From assembly GCA_965243265.1 (NCBI GenBank), contig CBDEUL010000008.1:1-64000 (forward strand): a DNA stretch of 64,000 bases. Reading direction: 5' to 3'. The position numbers and the translations under genes were made by a program. Origin of the DNA: Flavicella sp965243265. GTDB taxonomy: Bacteria; Bacteroidota; Bacteroidia; Flavobacteriales; Flavobacteriaceae. A model generated the notes under the pieces. The model was not told where the DNA came from. It did no database searches and saw only the letters and a program-made list of their open reading frames with translations. Positions 8,156-16,209 of the stretch are shown piece after piece. Position 1 is the first letter of the stretch, and each line of letters opens with the position of its first letter.

Positions 8156-10249
8156 ATGAGTAAAGCTATATATATTGCTACTATTGAGTCTGATAGTGGT
8201 AAATCTTTGGTGTCATTAGGACTGTTAAGAATGATGTTAACCAAATCTTCAAAAGTAGGTTATTTTAGACCTATTATTAACGAAGGAAAAGACGGAAAGT
8301 ATGATGATCATACCAACACAGCAATTAATTTTTTTAATCTTGATATTGACTATAAAGATTGCTACGCTTATAAACAAAGCGAAGTTGTTCACTTATTAAG
8401 TCACGGAAAGGCTGATGAAGTAATTCATAATGTCATCAAAAAATACAAGTATTTAGAAAACAAATACGACTATGTTTTGGTTGAAGGAAGTGACTTTTCT
8501 GGAGAAGGTGGGTTTACAGAATTGGATGTAAATTTAATGATTGCCAAAAACCTTGGTATCCCTGCTTTAATTGTAGGTTCTGGGTGCAACAAAACAAAAG
8601 ATGAATTTACACACTCTATGCAATTATGCTACAAATCTTTTATAGAAAAAGAAGTAGATGTTATTGGGGTAATTGCTAATAAAGTTGAGAGTGATGAAAC
8701 TATATTCATCAACAAAGAGCTAAAAAAATTCCTTCCTAAGAGTGTTCAAATAGACATTATCCCGAAAGTAAACTTTTTAGCCAATCCTACGGTAAAAGAA
8801 GTTGTAGAAGCTTTAAATGGTAAAGTCTTATTTGGAGAACAATTTCTAGACAATACAATAGATAGTTATAGTACCGGTGCCATGCAACTGCGAAACTACC
8901 TAACACGTATTCGAGAAAACGCATTGGTAGTAACACCTGGAGATAGAGCCGATATTATTTTAGGAGCCCTACAAGCAAACGCATCTACAAACTACCCTAA
9001 AATTGCAGGAATCATTTTAACTGGAACCATACTTCCTGAAGAATCTATCCTAAGTTTAATTGAAGGTGTACAATCTACCGTTCCTATTATTTCGGTTGAT
9101 GGAGGTACTTTTAATATCACCAATAAAATTGCAGCAGTAAAATCTAAAATTTACGCTACACACAGTAAAAAGATATTACTTTCTTTAGATACTTTTGATA
9201 CCTATGTAAACGCTGAAGGGCTTACAAATATTCTAACATCTTACAGCTCTGATAGAATGACCCCTAGTATGTTTCAATACAACATTCTACAAAAGGCAAA
9301 AGCTCATAGAAAGCATATTGTACTTCCTGAAGGAAATGACGAAAGAATTATACGTGCTGCATCTAGATTGCAATTATTAGACATTGTAGATTTAACAATA
9401 CTGGGTGATAAAAACACCATTCAAATGAAATGTGATCAAATAGGATTGCAAATAGATTTGGACAAAATGAATATCTTAAATCCAGAAAATTCTATTCATA
9501 ACAAAGACTTTGAAAAAACACTTCTAGAAGCCCGTAAACACAAAGGAATGACAGAAACGATTGCCAAAGATTTGGTAAAGGATGTTTCTTATTACGGTAC
9601 TCTTATGATTATGAATGGATTGGCAGACGGAATGGTTTCAGGAGCTGCACATACCACACAGCATACTATTAAGCCATCCTTACAATTAATTAAAACTAAA
9701 CCCGGAGTTTCTGTAGTATCTTCTGTGTTCTTTATGTGTTTGTCTGATAGAGTTTCCGTAATGGGAGATTGTGCTGTAAACCCTAGCCCAAACGCAGAAC
9801 AATTGGCTGAAATTGCAACCACTTCTGCTCTATCTGCCGAAGCCTTTGGAATTGAAGCTAAAGTAGCTATGTTGTCTTACTCTTCTGGTAGTTCTGGTAA
9901 AGGTGAGGAAGTAGAAAAAGTAAGAAAAGCTACCGAAATTGTAAAAACAGAATTACCTGAGTTAAAAATTGAAGGACCTATTCAATACGATGCTGCTGTA
10001 GATATGTCTGTAGCCAAAACAAAAATGCCGAGTTCTAAAGTTGCAGGGCAAGCATCTGTATTAATTTTCCCTGATCTTAATACGGGAAACAACACTTACA
10101 AAGCCATTCAAAGAGAAACAGGAGCTTTGGCCATAGGACCTATGTTACAAGGATTGAATAAACCTGTAAATGATTTAAGTAGAGGCTGTACTGTTGACGA
10201 TATTTTTAATACTGTTTTATTAACCGCTATTCAAGCACATCAAGAATAA
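8156..10249 (+). CDS. pta: phosphate acetyltransferase (long form)
   Basis: This 697-residue enzyme interconverts acetyl-CoA and acetyl phosphate. The length and order match the long enterobacterial-type Pta: an N-terminal P-loop-like BioD-type region (ESDSGKSLVSLGLLRM, residues about 10-25), a middle DRTGG domain (about 215-330), and the C-terminal catalytic PTA_PTB domain (about 370-695) with LPEGNDERIIRAA, GAAHTTQHTIKP and SYSSGSSGKGEEVEKV. The start follows an A-rich leader. The ackA start codon is 1 bp beyond the stop, so the two form a pta-ackA operon that makes acetate and ATP or assimilates acetate. Confidence 0.96.
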   Translation: MSKAIYIATIESDSGKSLVSLGLLRMMLTKSSKVGYFRPIINEGKDGKYDDHTNTAINFFNLDIDYKDCYAYKQSEVVHLLSHGKADEVIHNVIKKYKYLENKYDYVLVEGSDFSGEGGFTELDVNLMIAKNLGIPALIVGSGCNKTKDEFTHSMQLCYKSFIEKEVDVIGVIANKVESDETIFINKELKKFLPKSVQIDIIPKVNFLANPTVKEVVEALNGKVLFGEQFLDNTIDSYSTGAMQLRNYLTRIRENALVVTPGDRADIILGALQANASTNYPKIAGIILTGTILPEESILSLIEGVQSTVPIISVDGGTFNITNKIAAVKSKIYATHSKKILLSLDTFDTYVNAEGLTNILTSYSSDRMTPSMFQYNILQKAKAHRKHIVLPEGNDERIIRAASRLQLLDIVDLTILGDKNTIQMKCDQIGLQIDLDKMNILNPENSIHNKDFEKTLLEARKHKGMTETIAKDLVKDVSYYGTLMIMNGLADGMVSGAAHTTQHTIKPSLQLIKTKPGVSVVSSVFFMCLSDRVSVMGDCAVNPSPNAEQLAEIATTSALSAEAFGIEAKVAMLSYSSGSSGKGEEVEKVRKATEIVKTELPELKIEGPIQYDAAVDMSVAKTKMPSSKVAGQASVLIFPDLNTGNNTYKAIQRETGALAIGPMLQGLNKPVNDLSRGCTVDDIFNTVLLTAIQAHQE

Positions 10250-10250
10250 C

Positions 10251-11438
10251 ATGAATATATTAGTTTTAAACGCTGGATCTTCATCAATTAAATACCAATT
10301 GATTGAAATGCCTTCTGAACTCGTGAAATGTGTTGGTATTATTGAGCGTATTGGAATGGACGACGCCATCTTCACTCACGAAAAAGATGATAAAAAGCAC
10401 ACAGAAACACTTCCTATAAAAGACCATGAAATAGGATTACGAAAAATAGAAACTACTTTAATGGATCCTAAAATAGGAGTTATAAAATCTGTTGAAGAAA
10501 TCAATGCTGTTGGACATAGAGTTGTACATGGAGGAAGTAAATTCAAAAGTACTGTTCTTATTACCAAAGAAGTAAAAGATAGTATCCGTGATTTGTTTGA
10601 CCTAGCTCCTTTACACAATCCTGCAAACTTAACAGGAATTGAAATTGCGGAAACCATTTTTACCTCAGCAAAACAAATTGCCATTTTTGATACTGCTTTT
10701 CACCAAACAATGCCAAAAGAAGCTTATCAATATGCTATTCCAAATACATATTTGGATGATCATAACATTAGAGCTTATGGTTTTCATGGAACCAGTCATA
10801 AATATGTCTCTGAAAAAGCAATCCAGTACTTAGGTGAAAAATCAAAACGTATTATTACCATCCACCTAGGAAATGGTTGTAGTATTTCTGCTGTAAAAAA
10901 TGGGCAAAGCATTGAAAACTCTTTAGGGTTTGGTCCTATGAACGGATTAATTATGGGAACACGCTCCGGAGATATTGATCAATCTGTTGTTTTGTACTTA
11001 AAAAACAAATTCAATAAATCTATAGATGAAGTAAACCACCTTTTACAGAAAGAATCTGGAATGAAAGGATTAACAGGTTATTCTGATTTACGAGAAATTC
11101 AAAATGCGGCAAATAATGGTGACGAAAAATGTATCAATGCTTTAAAATTAGCCAGCTACAGAATTAAAAAATATATTGGTTCGTACATTGCTATTTTAAA
11201 TGGTGTAGATGCCATTGTGTTTACAGCTGGTATTGGTGAAAACTCTAGTTTAATCCGTCAGATGTCTTGTGATGAATTAGATGGACTAGGTATAGAAATT
11301 GACATTCCTAAAAACTTAATTCGCTCTAAAGAAACCCGAGAAATACAAAAAGATGGAGCTGCTGTAAAAATATTAGTAATTCCTACAAACGAAGAAATAG
11401 AGATTGCAAAACAATCTTATAATCTTCTGAAAAAATAA
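10251..11438 (+). CDS. ackA: acetate kinase
   Basis: This 395-residue enzyme phosphorylates acetate with ATP, or makes ATP from acetyl phosphate. The N-terminal LVLNAGSSSIKYQL is the acetate kinase family signature 1 and GFHGTSHKYVSEKA (about residue 178) is signature 2. Catalytic arginine and aspartate regions HRVVHGG and IFDTAFHQTMP are intact, as is the ATP-binding stretch HLGNGCS and TRSGDIDQ. It follows pta with a 1-bp gap, so translation is likely coupled. The length is usual for the family. Confidence 0.97.
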   Translation: MNILVLNAGSSSIKYQLIEMPSELVKCVGIIERIGMDDAIFTHEKDDKKHTETLPIKDHEIGLRKIETTLMDPKIGVIKSVEEINAVGHRVVHGGSKFKSTVLITKEVKDSIRDLFDLAPLHNPANLTGIEIAETIFTSAKQIAIFDTAFHQTMPKEAYQYAIPNTYLDDHNIRAYGFHGTSHKYVSEKAIQYLGEKSKRIITIHLGNGCSISAVKNGQSIENSLGFGPMNGLIMGTRSGDIDQSVVLYLKNKFNKSIDEVNHLLQKESGMKGLTGYSDLREIQNAANNGDEKCINALKLASYRIKKYIGSYIAILNGVDAIVFTAGIGENSSLIRQMSCDELDGLGIEIDIPKNLIRSKETREIQKDGAAVKILVIPTNEEIEIAKQSYNLLKK

Positions 11439-11459
11439 CCTCCTCCCTTAAGTTTTGGC

Positions 11460-11501
11460 TTTGAGTATCAGACAACATTTTTTTGTTATCTGATACTCAA
11501 A
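11460..11501. terminator. inverted repeat after ackA, possible terminator
   Basis: Arms 11460-11472 and 11489-11501 form a 13-bp perfect stem, extended by a 4-bp inner stem (11474-11477 with 11484-11487) around a T-rich loop. It is 21 bp past the ackA stop. The usual U-run after the stem is missing in both directions, so the role as terminator is likely but not certain. Confidence 0.55.
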
Positions 11502-11592
11502 AGTCATATATACTGCCCTTTCCTTTAAACTTTTTAATTACCAGCCCTAAACCCTTGTTTTAAATTAGAGCAAAAAACAACCAGTTAAAAAA

Positions 11593-11623
11593 TTGTAAAA
11601 CACTGTTGTAATTTTTACATTTG
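11593..11623 (+). promoter_or_regulatory. promoter of yebC
   Basis: TTG at 11593-11595 and TACATTTG at 11616-11623 are separated by 20 bp, matching the Bacteroidota consensus. The yebC start is 35 bp downstream. Confidence 0.7.
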
Positions 11624-11658
11624 TTCAGCAAAAAAATAATCCGAATAAAAATTTAGAA

Positions 11659-12375
11659 ATGGGTAGAGCATTTGAGTTTAGAAAAGCTAGAAAAATGAAA
11701 CGTTGGTCTGCAATGGCAAAGACTTTTACACGTATTGGTAAAGACATTGTAATGGCTGTTAAAGAAGGTGGACCTAACCCAGATACAAATTCACGTTTGC
11801 GTGCTGTAATGCAAAATGCAAAAGCAGCCAACATGCCAAAAGACAATGTTGAACGTGCTATTAAAAAAGCTACCGATAAAGATACGGCTAACTATAAAGA
11901 GGTTTTATTTGAAGGATATGCTCCTCATGGAATTGCCATTGTTTGTGAAACAGCAACCGACAATAACAACAGAACTGTTGCCAATGTACGTTCTTCTTTT
12001 AACAAGTGTAATGGTACTTTTGGAACTTCTGGTTCTGTAATTTTTATGTTTGACCATACTTGTAACTTTAGAATTAAATCTGAAGGAGTAGAAATAGACC
12101 TAGAAGAGCTTGAATTGGAACTAATGGACTTTGATGTTGAAGAGGTTTTCCAAGATGAAGATGGTATTTTAGTGTACGGTCCGTTTGAACAATTTGGAGC
12201 TATTCAATCATACTTAGAAGAAAACAATTTAGAAATCTTATCCTCTGGATTCGAAAGAATTCCTACTTCTACTAAAAAACTAAGTGAAGCGGAACAAGCT
12301 GATGTTGAAAAGTTATTAGAACGTTTAGAGGAAGACGATGATGTACAGAATGTGTACCATAGTATGGAGCTGTAA
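11659..12375 (+). CDS. YebC/PmpR family protein
   Basis: This 238-residue protein belongs to the YebC/TACO1 family, cytosolic proteins described as transcriptional regulators and, more recently, as ribosome-associated factors that help translation of difficult stretches. The N-terminal GRAFEFRKARKMKRWSAMAKTF region, the central GGPNPDTNSRLRAVMQNAKAANMPKDNVERAIKKA block and EGYAPHGIAIVCETATDNNNRT are all hallmarks of the family. It stands alone between its own promoter and a strong terminator at 12402. Confidence 0.93.
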   Translation: MGRAFEFRKARKMKRWSAMAKTFTRIGKDIVMAVKEGGPNPDTNSRLRAVMQNAKAANMPKDNVERAIKKATDKDTANYKEVLFEGYAPHGIAIVCETATDNNNRTVANVRSSFNKCNGTFGTSGSVIFMFDHTCNFRIKSEGVEIDLEELELELMDFDVEEVFQDEDGILVYGPFEQFGAIQSYLEENNLEILSSGFERIPTSTKKLSEAEQADVEKLLERLEEDDDVQNVYHSMEL

Positions 12376-12401
12376 AGTCTCCTAACCCTATAAACTACAC
12401 G

Positions 12402-12432
12402 AAACCCGCTATTACTTGCGGGTTTTGTTTTT
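12402..12432 (+). terminator. intrinsic terminator of yebC
   Basis: An 8-bp G/C-rich stem (AAACCCGC at 12402-12409 with GCGGGTTT at 12418-12425) is followed by a T-rich run to 12432. Confidence 0.9.
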
Positions 12433-12452
12433 TACATAAATAGCTATATTTG
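12425..12452 (+). promoter_or_regulatory. promoter reading into the cassette block
   Basis: TATATTTG at 12445-12452 is a perfect -7 element and a TTG at 12425-12427 lies 17 bp upstream, within the T-run of the yebC terminator. It points toward the first cassette gene, whose ATG is 100 bp downstream, and is the only obvious source of transcription for the block. Confidence 0.5.
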
Positions 12453-12502
12453 TAGTAAAAGAGAACTAATACAACTAATAGATTTTAATTACAGTTTATT
12501 GG

Positions 12503-12528
12503 GAATAAACACACTGGTGTGTTTATTC
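12503..12528. repeat. 12-bp perfect inverted repeat at the left border of the cassette block
   Basis: GAATAAACACAC (12503-12514) and its exact complement (12517-12528) are separated by only TG. The repeat ends 5 bp before the cassette boundary at 12533/12534. It may be the structured target into which the cassettes inserted, or a transcription terminator lacking a U-run. Confidence 0.6.
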
Positions 12529-12551
12529 AATTGTTGTACCCCATTAAAAAA

Positions 12552-13334
12552 ATGAGAACACTAGAACTAATAAAAGATAGATTAAAGTTTGATTTTACAT
12601 CAACCATTATCGAGCCTGATAGTGGTTCCGGGGTAGACTCCAATTTTGAGCTAAAGCCTCGTGATTTTCTGCGATTTGCAAAACAAGATTTTAAGGGAAA
12701 TAGTGATGTCGGATTTATAAACGCCTTGACTAATTCCAAAAGAGCAATTGACTGTCAGATTGATACTGCTTTTAACGCTTTTGGAATAACTTACGATAAT
12801 ATTTCTACAAGCGCAGAAAACCTAATCAGTTTCATTCAATTTGAGAATTCTGATTTACCTTATAAATTAAAATTAGTTCGAGCTTTAGATTTTGCTCCTA
12901 GCGGTTTGATTTCAAATATAAGAGCCTTAAGAAATAAATTAGAACATTATTACAAAAAACCAAGTAAAGATGAAGTTTCAACAGCTATAGAATTGGCGGA
13001 ATTGTTTATTCTATCTGTTGAAAATAGGATTCGATTCATTGAATCAAACCTCTCAATTTCCGACCAGAAAAACTATCTTGAGTACGGGGACTATAAAAAT
13101 AGTTTTCATATAAATATTGACAAGTCGGAAAGACATATAAGAATTAACTATTATGAGAATAAGATAAAAATTGAATCAGAAATATTTGATGAAACTAACC
13201 CTCTTTTTTATTGTTTAGTTCGGATTTTAAACAATGTAAATGAGGAAGTTGAGTTACTTGATTCCTTCAAGCTTTTCTTAAAAATGATAAAACATCCCAT
13301 GCCTGAAAATAATATTAAAATGTTTAAAGACTAG
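12552..13334 (+). CDS. HEPN-like protein, first gene of cassette 1
   Basis: I do not recognise a named family for the whole 260-residue protein. Near the middle, helical sequence containing ALRNKLEHYYKKPS gives R127-N-K-L-E-H132, which matches the Rx4-6H motif of HEPN nucleases, with the N after R typical of active members; the following helix DEVSTAIELAELFILSVENRI is also HEPN-like. The C-terminal part (about 165-260) looks beta-rich and is unassigned. The ATG at 12552 is preferred over an upstream GTG at 12519 because the GTG lies outside the cassette boundary. The next gene follows after 3 bp, so the two are co-translated and may be functional partners, for example toxin and antitoxin (inference). 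Confidence 0.6.
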   Translation: MRTLELIKDRLKFDFTSTIIEPDSGSGVDSNFELKPRDFLRFAKQDFKGNSDVGFINALTNSKRAIDCQIDTAFNAFGITYDNISTSAENLISFIQFENSDLPYKLKLVRALDFAPSGLISNIRALRNKLEHYYKKPSKDEVSTAIELAELFILSVENRIRFIESNLSISDQKNYLEYGDYKNSFHINIDKSERHIRINYYENKIKIESEIFDETNPLFYCLVRILNNVNEEVELLDSFKLFLKMIKHPMPENNIKMFKD

Positions 13335-13337
13335 ACT

Positions 13338-13733
13338 ATGTTAGATATAATTGGAAAAACAATATTAGTTGAATCTGTAAAGGAATTAGTAAGCCGATTA
13401 ATGAAATACATTAATTCAACTGAACTTAGTCCTGAAAAAAGGGATTTATTGGTAGAAGCTCTTATTTCAATACAAAAAGCTACAATAAGTACTAGAAAAT
13501 TCATCAAAGATTCTGGATATGAACCAAATGAAGATTTGACGGAATTGTGGCAAGATGCATTAAAGAAATCATTAAAAGCAGAAATTGAAGACCTACCAGA
13601 GTATTTGTTTCATAAAGCTGAGTTTTGGGGGGCTCCACAAGATTGGCTAAATGAAAAATCTACTCTTGAATTAGTCCCAAAGTTGAATTATTTAAATGAA
13701 CAATGTAAGCAAATATTAATTAAGTTGAATTAA
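13338..13733 (+). CDS. small helical protein, second gene of cassette 1
   Basis: This 131-residue protein is not recognised. It appears wholly alpha-helical and soluble, with many charged residues and the tryptophan-bearing stretches LTELWQDALKK and HKAEFWGAPQDWL; there is no signal peptide or membrane segment. It starts 3 bp after the HEPN-like gene and ends 8 bp before the R''-like box of the first recombination site, so it belongs to the same cassette. Because integron cassettes usually carry a single gene, a conserved pair suggests that the proteins act together, possibly as antitoxin or partner of the HEPN-like protein. Confidence 0.6.
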   Translation: MLDIIGKTILVESVKELVSRLMKYINSTELSPEKRDLLVEALISIQKATISTRKFIKDSGYEPNEDLTELWQDALKKSLKAEIEDLPEYLFHKAEFWGAPQDWLNEKSTLELVPKLNYLNEQCKQILIKLN

Positions 13734-13740
13734 TAACGGG

Positions 13741-13937
13741 GTACAACAATGTATAAAAAACATAAGTGGCTCAGTGGTTTACAGGAGTTTGGCACATTTA
13801 ATCAGCTCCGCCAAATCTGCGATTTGACGGATTGTTTTGAAACTTTAAATTTGTGTCAAAACGCAAATTTGGCTCAGTGCAACATGACAGGTAAGAGCTT
13901 CGAAATCACTTACGTTTCTTATACGAGACCGTTAGGT
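13741..13937 (+). other. attC-like recombination site 1
   Basis: The site runs from an R''-like box GTACAAC (13741-13747) to an R'-like box GTTAGGT (13931-13937). Just inside these, 13751-13766 and 13909-13924 are complementary at 14 of 16 positions. The interior (about 13767-13908) contains shorter partly palindromic stretches around CCGCCAAAT and AAATTTGGC. At 197 bp it is longer than most described attC sites. A reading frame of 72 codons crosses it but is not likely to be a gene. Confidence 0.6.
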
Positions 13938-13963
13938 GTCAGGCAAGGAAACCACAGTACAAT

Positions 13964-14824
13964 ATGAAACATAACCCGATGACAAAAGAAACTGAAGCAA
14001 AACTAATTGATAATACAGAAAAATCTATTGAATATGTTTCAAAGTCAATTGACGAAGTACGTGGATTTCTTTGGAAGAAAGACAAAGCAATGGATTTTCT
14101 TAAAGCTCATAATATAAACACTGAAAATGAGACTTTTGAAACAATGGAAAAAATGTTGGAATATAGAATGCTTATAGGAATTATTTTTCTTGATTTGGCA
14201 TCCGCAACAAGAGCTCATCTGAATTCTAAATATATCTATGAGAAGTTGTTTTCTTTGCGACAAATCATTGTGATTATAAATGAAGGATATAAGCAAATAT
14301 ATAATTTCGTGAGAAAGAGCGAAAATGGAGATTTAATAACAAGAGATAGAAATAAATCCTTTTGGCACAAAGATATTAGAAATGTTGTTGCAAATTCATT
14401 ACCAGAACTAACTGATAAATATGACAACCTGACTCAGGAACTTGAGAATTATTTTAATGATAATTTTTCGTCCATAAAAATGCAAAGGGATTTGTCAGTA
14501 CATTATGACAAAGTTGCAAGTAAAGTTTATGATATGACGGTAGGATTGGATGTGGAACAGACTTTCTTGAAAATGTCTCCTTTTCTTAGGATTTTGACTG
14601 AAATGTTTCGTTTTACTGAGAAAATGGCATTGATTTCATCTGTGAAAGAAAGACAGAAAAAAGAGAAAACAAATTCGCAACTTGAAGCAATGTTTGATAA
14701 TTTATTAGCAAAAGTAGAAAGTGCCAAGACAGATAAAAATGACAAAAAATTAAATGAATTATTGGATAAAATAAGTAAATCAAAACAAGATATAATGGGG
14801 GAAATAAAAAACCCGAACACCTAA
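13964..14824 (+). CDS. HEPN-like helical protein of cassette 2
   Basis: This 286-residue, apparently all-helical soluble protein is not assigned to a named family. R175-D-L-S-V-H180, followed by YDKV, fits the Rx4H HEPN motif and its usual HY context; a second candidate, R129-N-K-S-F-W-H135, lies upstream. The last 55 residues are lysine-rich and probably a coiled coil. The ATG at 13964 is used; ATG 13979 is also possible. Its stop codon (14822-14824) is embedded in the R'' box of the second site, so gene and recombination site are tightly fused. It may be a nuclease toxin or defence protein, but this rests on a short motif. Confidence 0.55.
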   Translation: MKHNPMTKETEAKLIDNTEKSIEYVSKSIDEVRGFLWKKDKAMDFLKAHNINTENETFETMEKMLEYRMLIGIIFLDLASATRAHLNSKYIYEKLFSLRQIIVIINEGYKQIYNFVRKSENGDLITRDRNKSFWHKDIRNVVANSLPELTDKYDNLTQELENYFNDNFSSIKMQRDLSVHYDKVASKVYDMTVGLDVEQTFLKMSPFLRILTEMFRFTEKMALISSVKERQKKEKTNSQLEAMFDNLLAKVESAKTDKNDKKLNELLDKISKSKQDIMGEIKNPNT

Positions 14825-15012
14825 CAATGTATAAAAAACATAGGGAAATTTAGGCTTGCCGAAAGCCCTGTACTTATTTACAAAGTCGCCAAATATAAAA
14901 TTTGGCGTTTATAAAAGAAAAGATAAAAGCAAAATATTTATATTTGGCTTAGTACCAATTCGAAACGTATCGCTTATTACCTGCCCTACGTTTCTTATAC
15001 GAGACGTTGTAC
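14819..15012 (+). other. attC-like recombination site 2
   Basis: The site runs from ACCTAAC (14819-14825) to GTTGTAC (15006-15012). The inner arms 14829-14845 and 14984-15000 match at 15 of 17 paired positions and have nearly the same sequence as the arms of site 1, while the interiors differ. An inner hairpin CGCCAAAT/ATTTGGCG lies around 14887-14907. The remaining sequence to the menE stop (15013-15150) shows no convincing gene; it begins ACAACAATACC, which may be a remnant of a further site. Confidence 0.6.
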
Positions 15013-15150
15013 ACAACAATACCTTAGCCAAGATACTAATATCATGAAAAATATATCAATTCTAATTAATGAACTGACTCCTTTAATTGTGTCTTCTTCC
15101 TCCTATTTGCTCTTTTTAACATTTCAAAATCCTTATTTTAAAAAGTATTA

Positions 15151-16209
15151 TTATCCTTTAAAAACCAACTCCAAAGTTTGTTTTCTTTGAATTTTATTTG
15201 TAGCTGTTTCTATAAATTTTGGAAGAAAATAGACCCTTTTTGGAAATTCGTATTTTAATAATGAAACTCCACTTAAATACTCTAAAATTTCTTTTTTCTC
15301 TTTTAAAGTTTTTCTTTGAGAAGCCTCTACTAGTAGTATTATTTTTTCACCCAATTTTTCATCGGGTAAAGAGCTTATAAAAAAACGTGAAGTGATTTTC
15401 TTAGCTATTTTTTCTTCTAACTGCTCTGGTACTAATTTAATGCCTCCACTATTTATAATAGTATCAAAACGTCCTAACCATTTAAAATGGTCGACATCTA
15501 TAATTTCTACCAAATCGTTGGTCACTACTTTTTCATCTGAAATACTTGGAGCACTTATTACCAAACAACCTCTACTATCTTTTGTTATAACTATACCTGG
15601 TAATACTTTATAAACAGTTTCTGTAATTGTGTAGTTCAGTTTTTTTAATGCTATATGTGTTACTGTCTCTGTCATTCCATAGGTAGCATATATTTGTGTA
15701 GAAACGGTAGCTATTTTCTTTTGAAGTTTTTGAGACACCACACCTCCTCCTACAATCAATGTTTTTATATATGCTAATTTTTCTAATGATTTTTCTAACT
15801 GTAACGGTACCATAGCACAAAAGTCATATTCTTTTGAAACATCCTTTAACGGTTCTGAATCAACCGATACAATGTCTAACTTCCATCCTAAAGTAAATGC
15901 TCTTACTAGCATCATTTTTCCTGCTATATAATTTGCAGACAAACACAGCAAAGCTGTTGTATTTTCGTATGTTTTAAAAAATGCAGCTGTTGCCATCGCA
16001 GAGTTTTTCATATGCTCCTTTTTAATGGCTATCACTTTAGGTATTCCTGTAGATCCTGAGGTTTTAACTTCTATTACTAGACGCTTATTAAACCACTGTT
16101 CTAAAAACTCATATACCTCCTTATCCAAATCTCTTACATAAGAAAGTAAGGCTTCCACAGAAGTAAAAGAGACTCCATTTAAACAAAATTCCTTATGCAA
16201 TAAACTCAT
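15151..16209 (-). CDS. menE: o-succinylbenzoate-CoA ligase
   Basis: This 352-residue AMP-forming ligase activates o-succinylbenzoate with CoA in menaquinone synthesis. The adenylation motif TSGSTGIPKVIAIKKEHM (about residues 51-68) and YGMTETVTHIA are intact, and the C-terminal ATNKIQRKQ carries the catalytic lysine. It is shorter than the usual 450-500 residues, as is common for flavobacterial MenE. Its start overlaps the CPBP protease stop by 17 bp, and it ends the operon that begins at 18874. Immediately downstream is the border of the cassette block. Confidence 0.88.
   Translation of the reverse strand: MSLLHKEFCLNGVSFTSVEALLSYVRDLDKEVYEFLEQWFNKRLVIEVKTSGSTGIPKVIAIKKEHMKNSAMATAAFFKTYENTTALLCLSANYIAGKMMLVRAFTLGWKLDIVSVDSEPLKDVSKEYDFCAMVPLQLEKSLEKLAYIKTLIVGGGVVSQKLQKKIATVSTQIYATYGMTETVTHIALKKLNYTITETVYKVLPGIVITKDSRGCLVISAPSISDEKVVTNDLVEIIDVDHFKWLGRFDTIINSGGIKLVPEQLEEKIAKKITSRFFISSLPDEKLGEKIILLVEASQRKTLKEKKEILEYLSGVSLLKYEFPKRVYFLPKFIETATNKIQRKQTLELVFKG

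Larger units (their letters stand above)
12534..15006 (+). mobile_element. two integron-type gene cassettes without integrase
   Basis: Two units (12534-13931 and 13932-15006) each hold one or two same-strand genes followed by a roughly 195-bp imperfectly palindromic site. Cassette 1 begins GTTGTAC (12533) and its terminal site begins GTACAAC (13741); complementarity extends over 10 bp. Cassette 2 begins GTTAGGT (13931, a perfect GTTRRRY) and its terminal site begins ACCTAAC (14819, a perfect RYYYAAC); complementarity extends over 9 bp. This is the relation expected between the R' and R'' boxes of integron attC sites after circular-cassette insertion. No integrase or attI is visible, so this would be a cluster of attC sites lacking an integrase (CALIN), or cassettes in a secondary site. 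Confidence 0.65.

Noticed and set aside
12519..12551. GTG extension of the first cassette gene
   Set aside because: It crosses the cassette boundary and half of the border hairpin; the ATG at 12552 is the natural start.
13749..13967. 72-codon reading frame between cassette genes
   Set aside because: It lies wholly within the attC-like site 1, its sequence follows the palindrome arms, and it has no recognisable protein features.
14856..15047. 63-codon reading frame after cassette 2 gene
   Set aside because: It covers the interior and right arm of attC-like site 2 and is best explained as a by-product of that structure.
15044..15187. Short frame starting MKNISILINELTPLIV
   Set aside because: About 48 codons overlapping the menE 3' end on the other strand; no ribosome-binding site or homology seen, at most a remnant of a third cassette gene.
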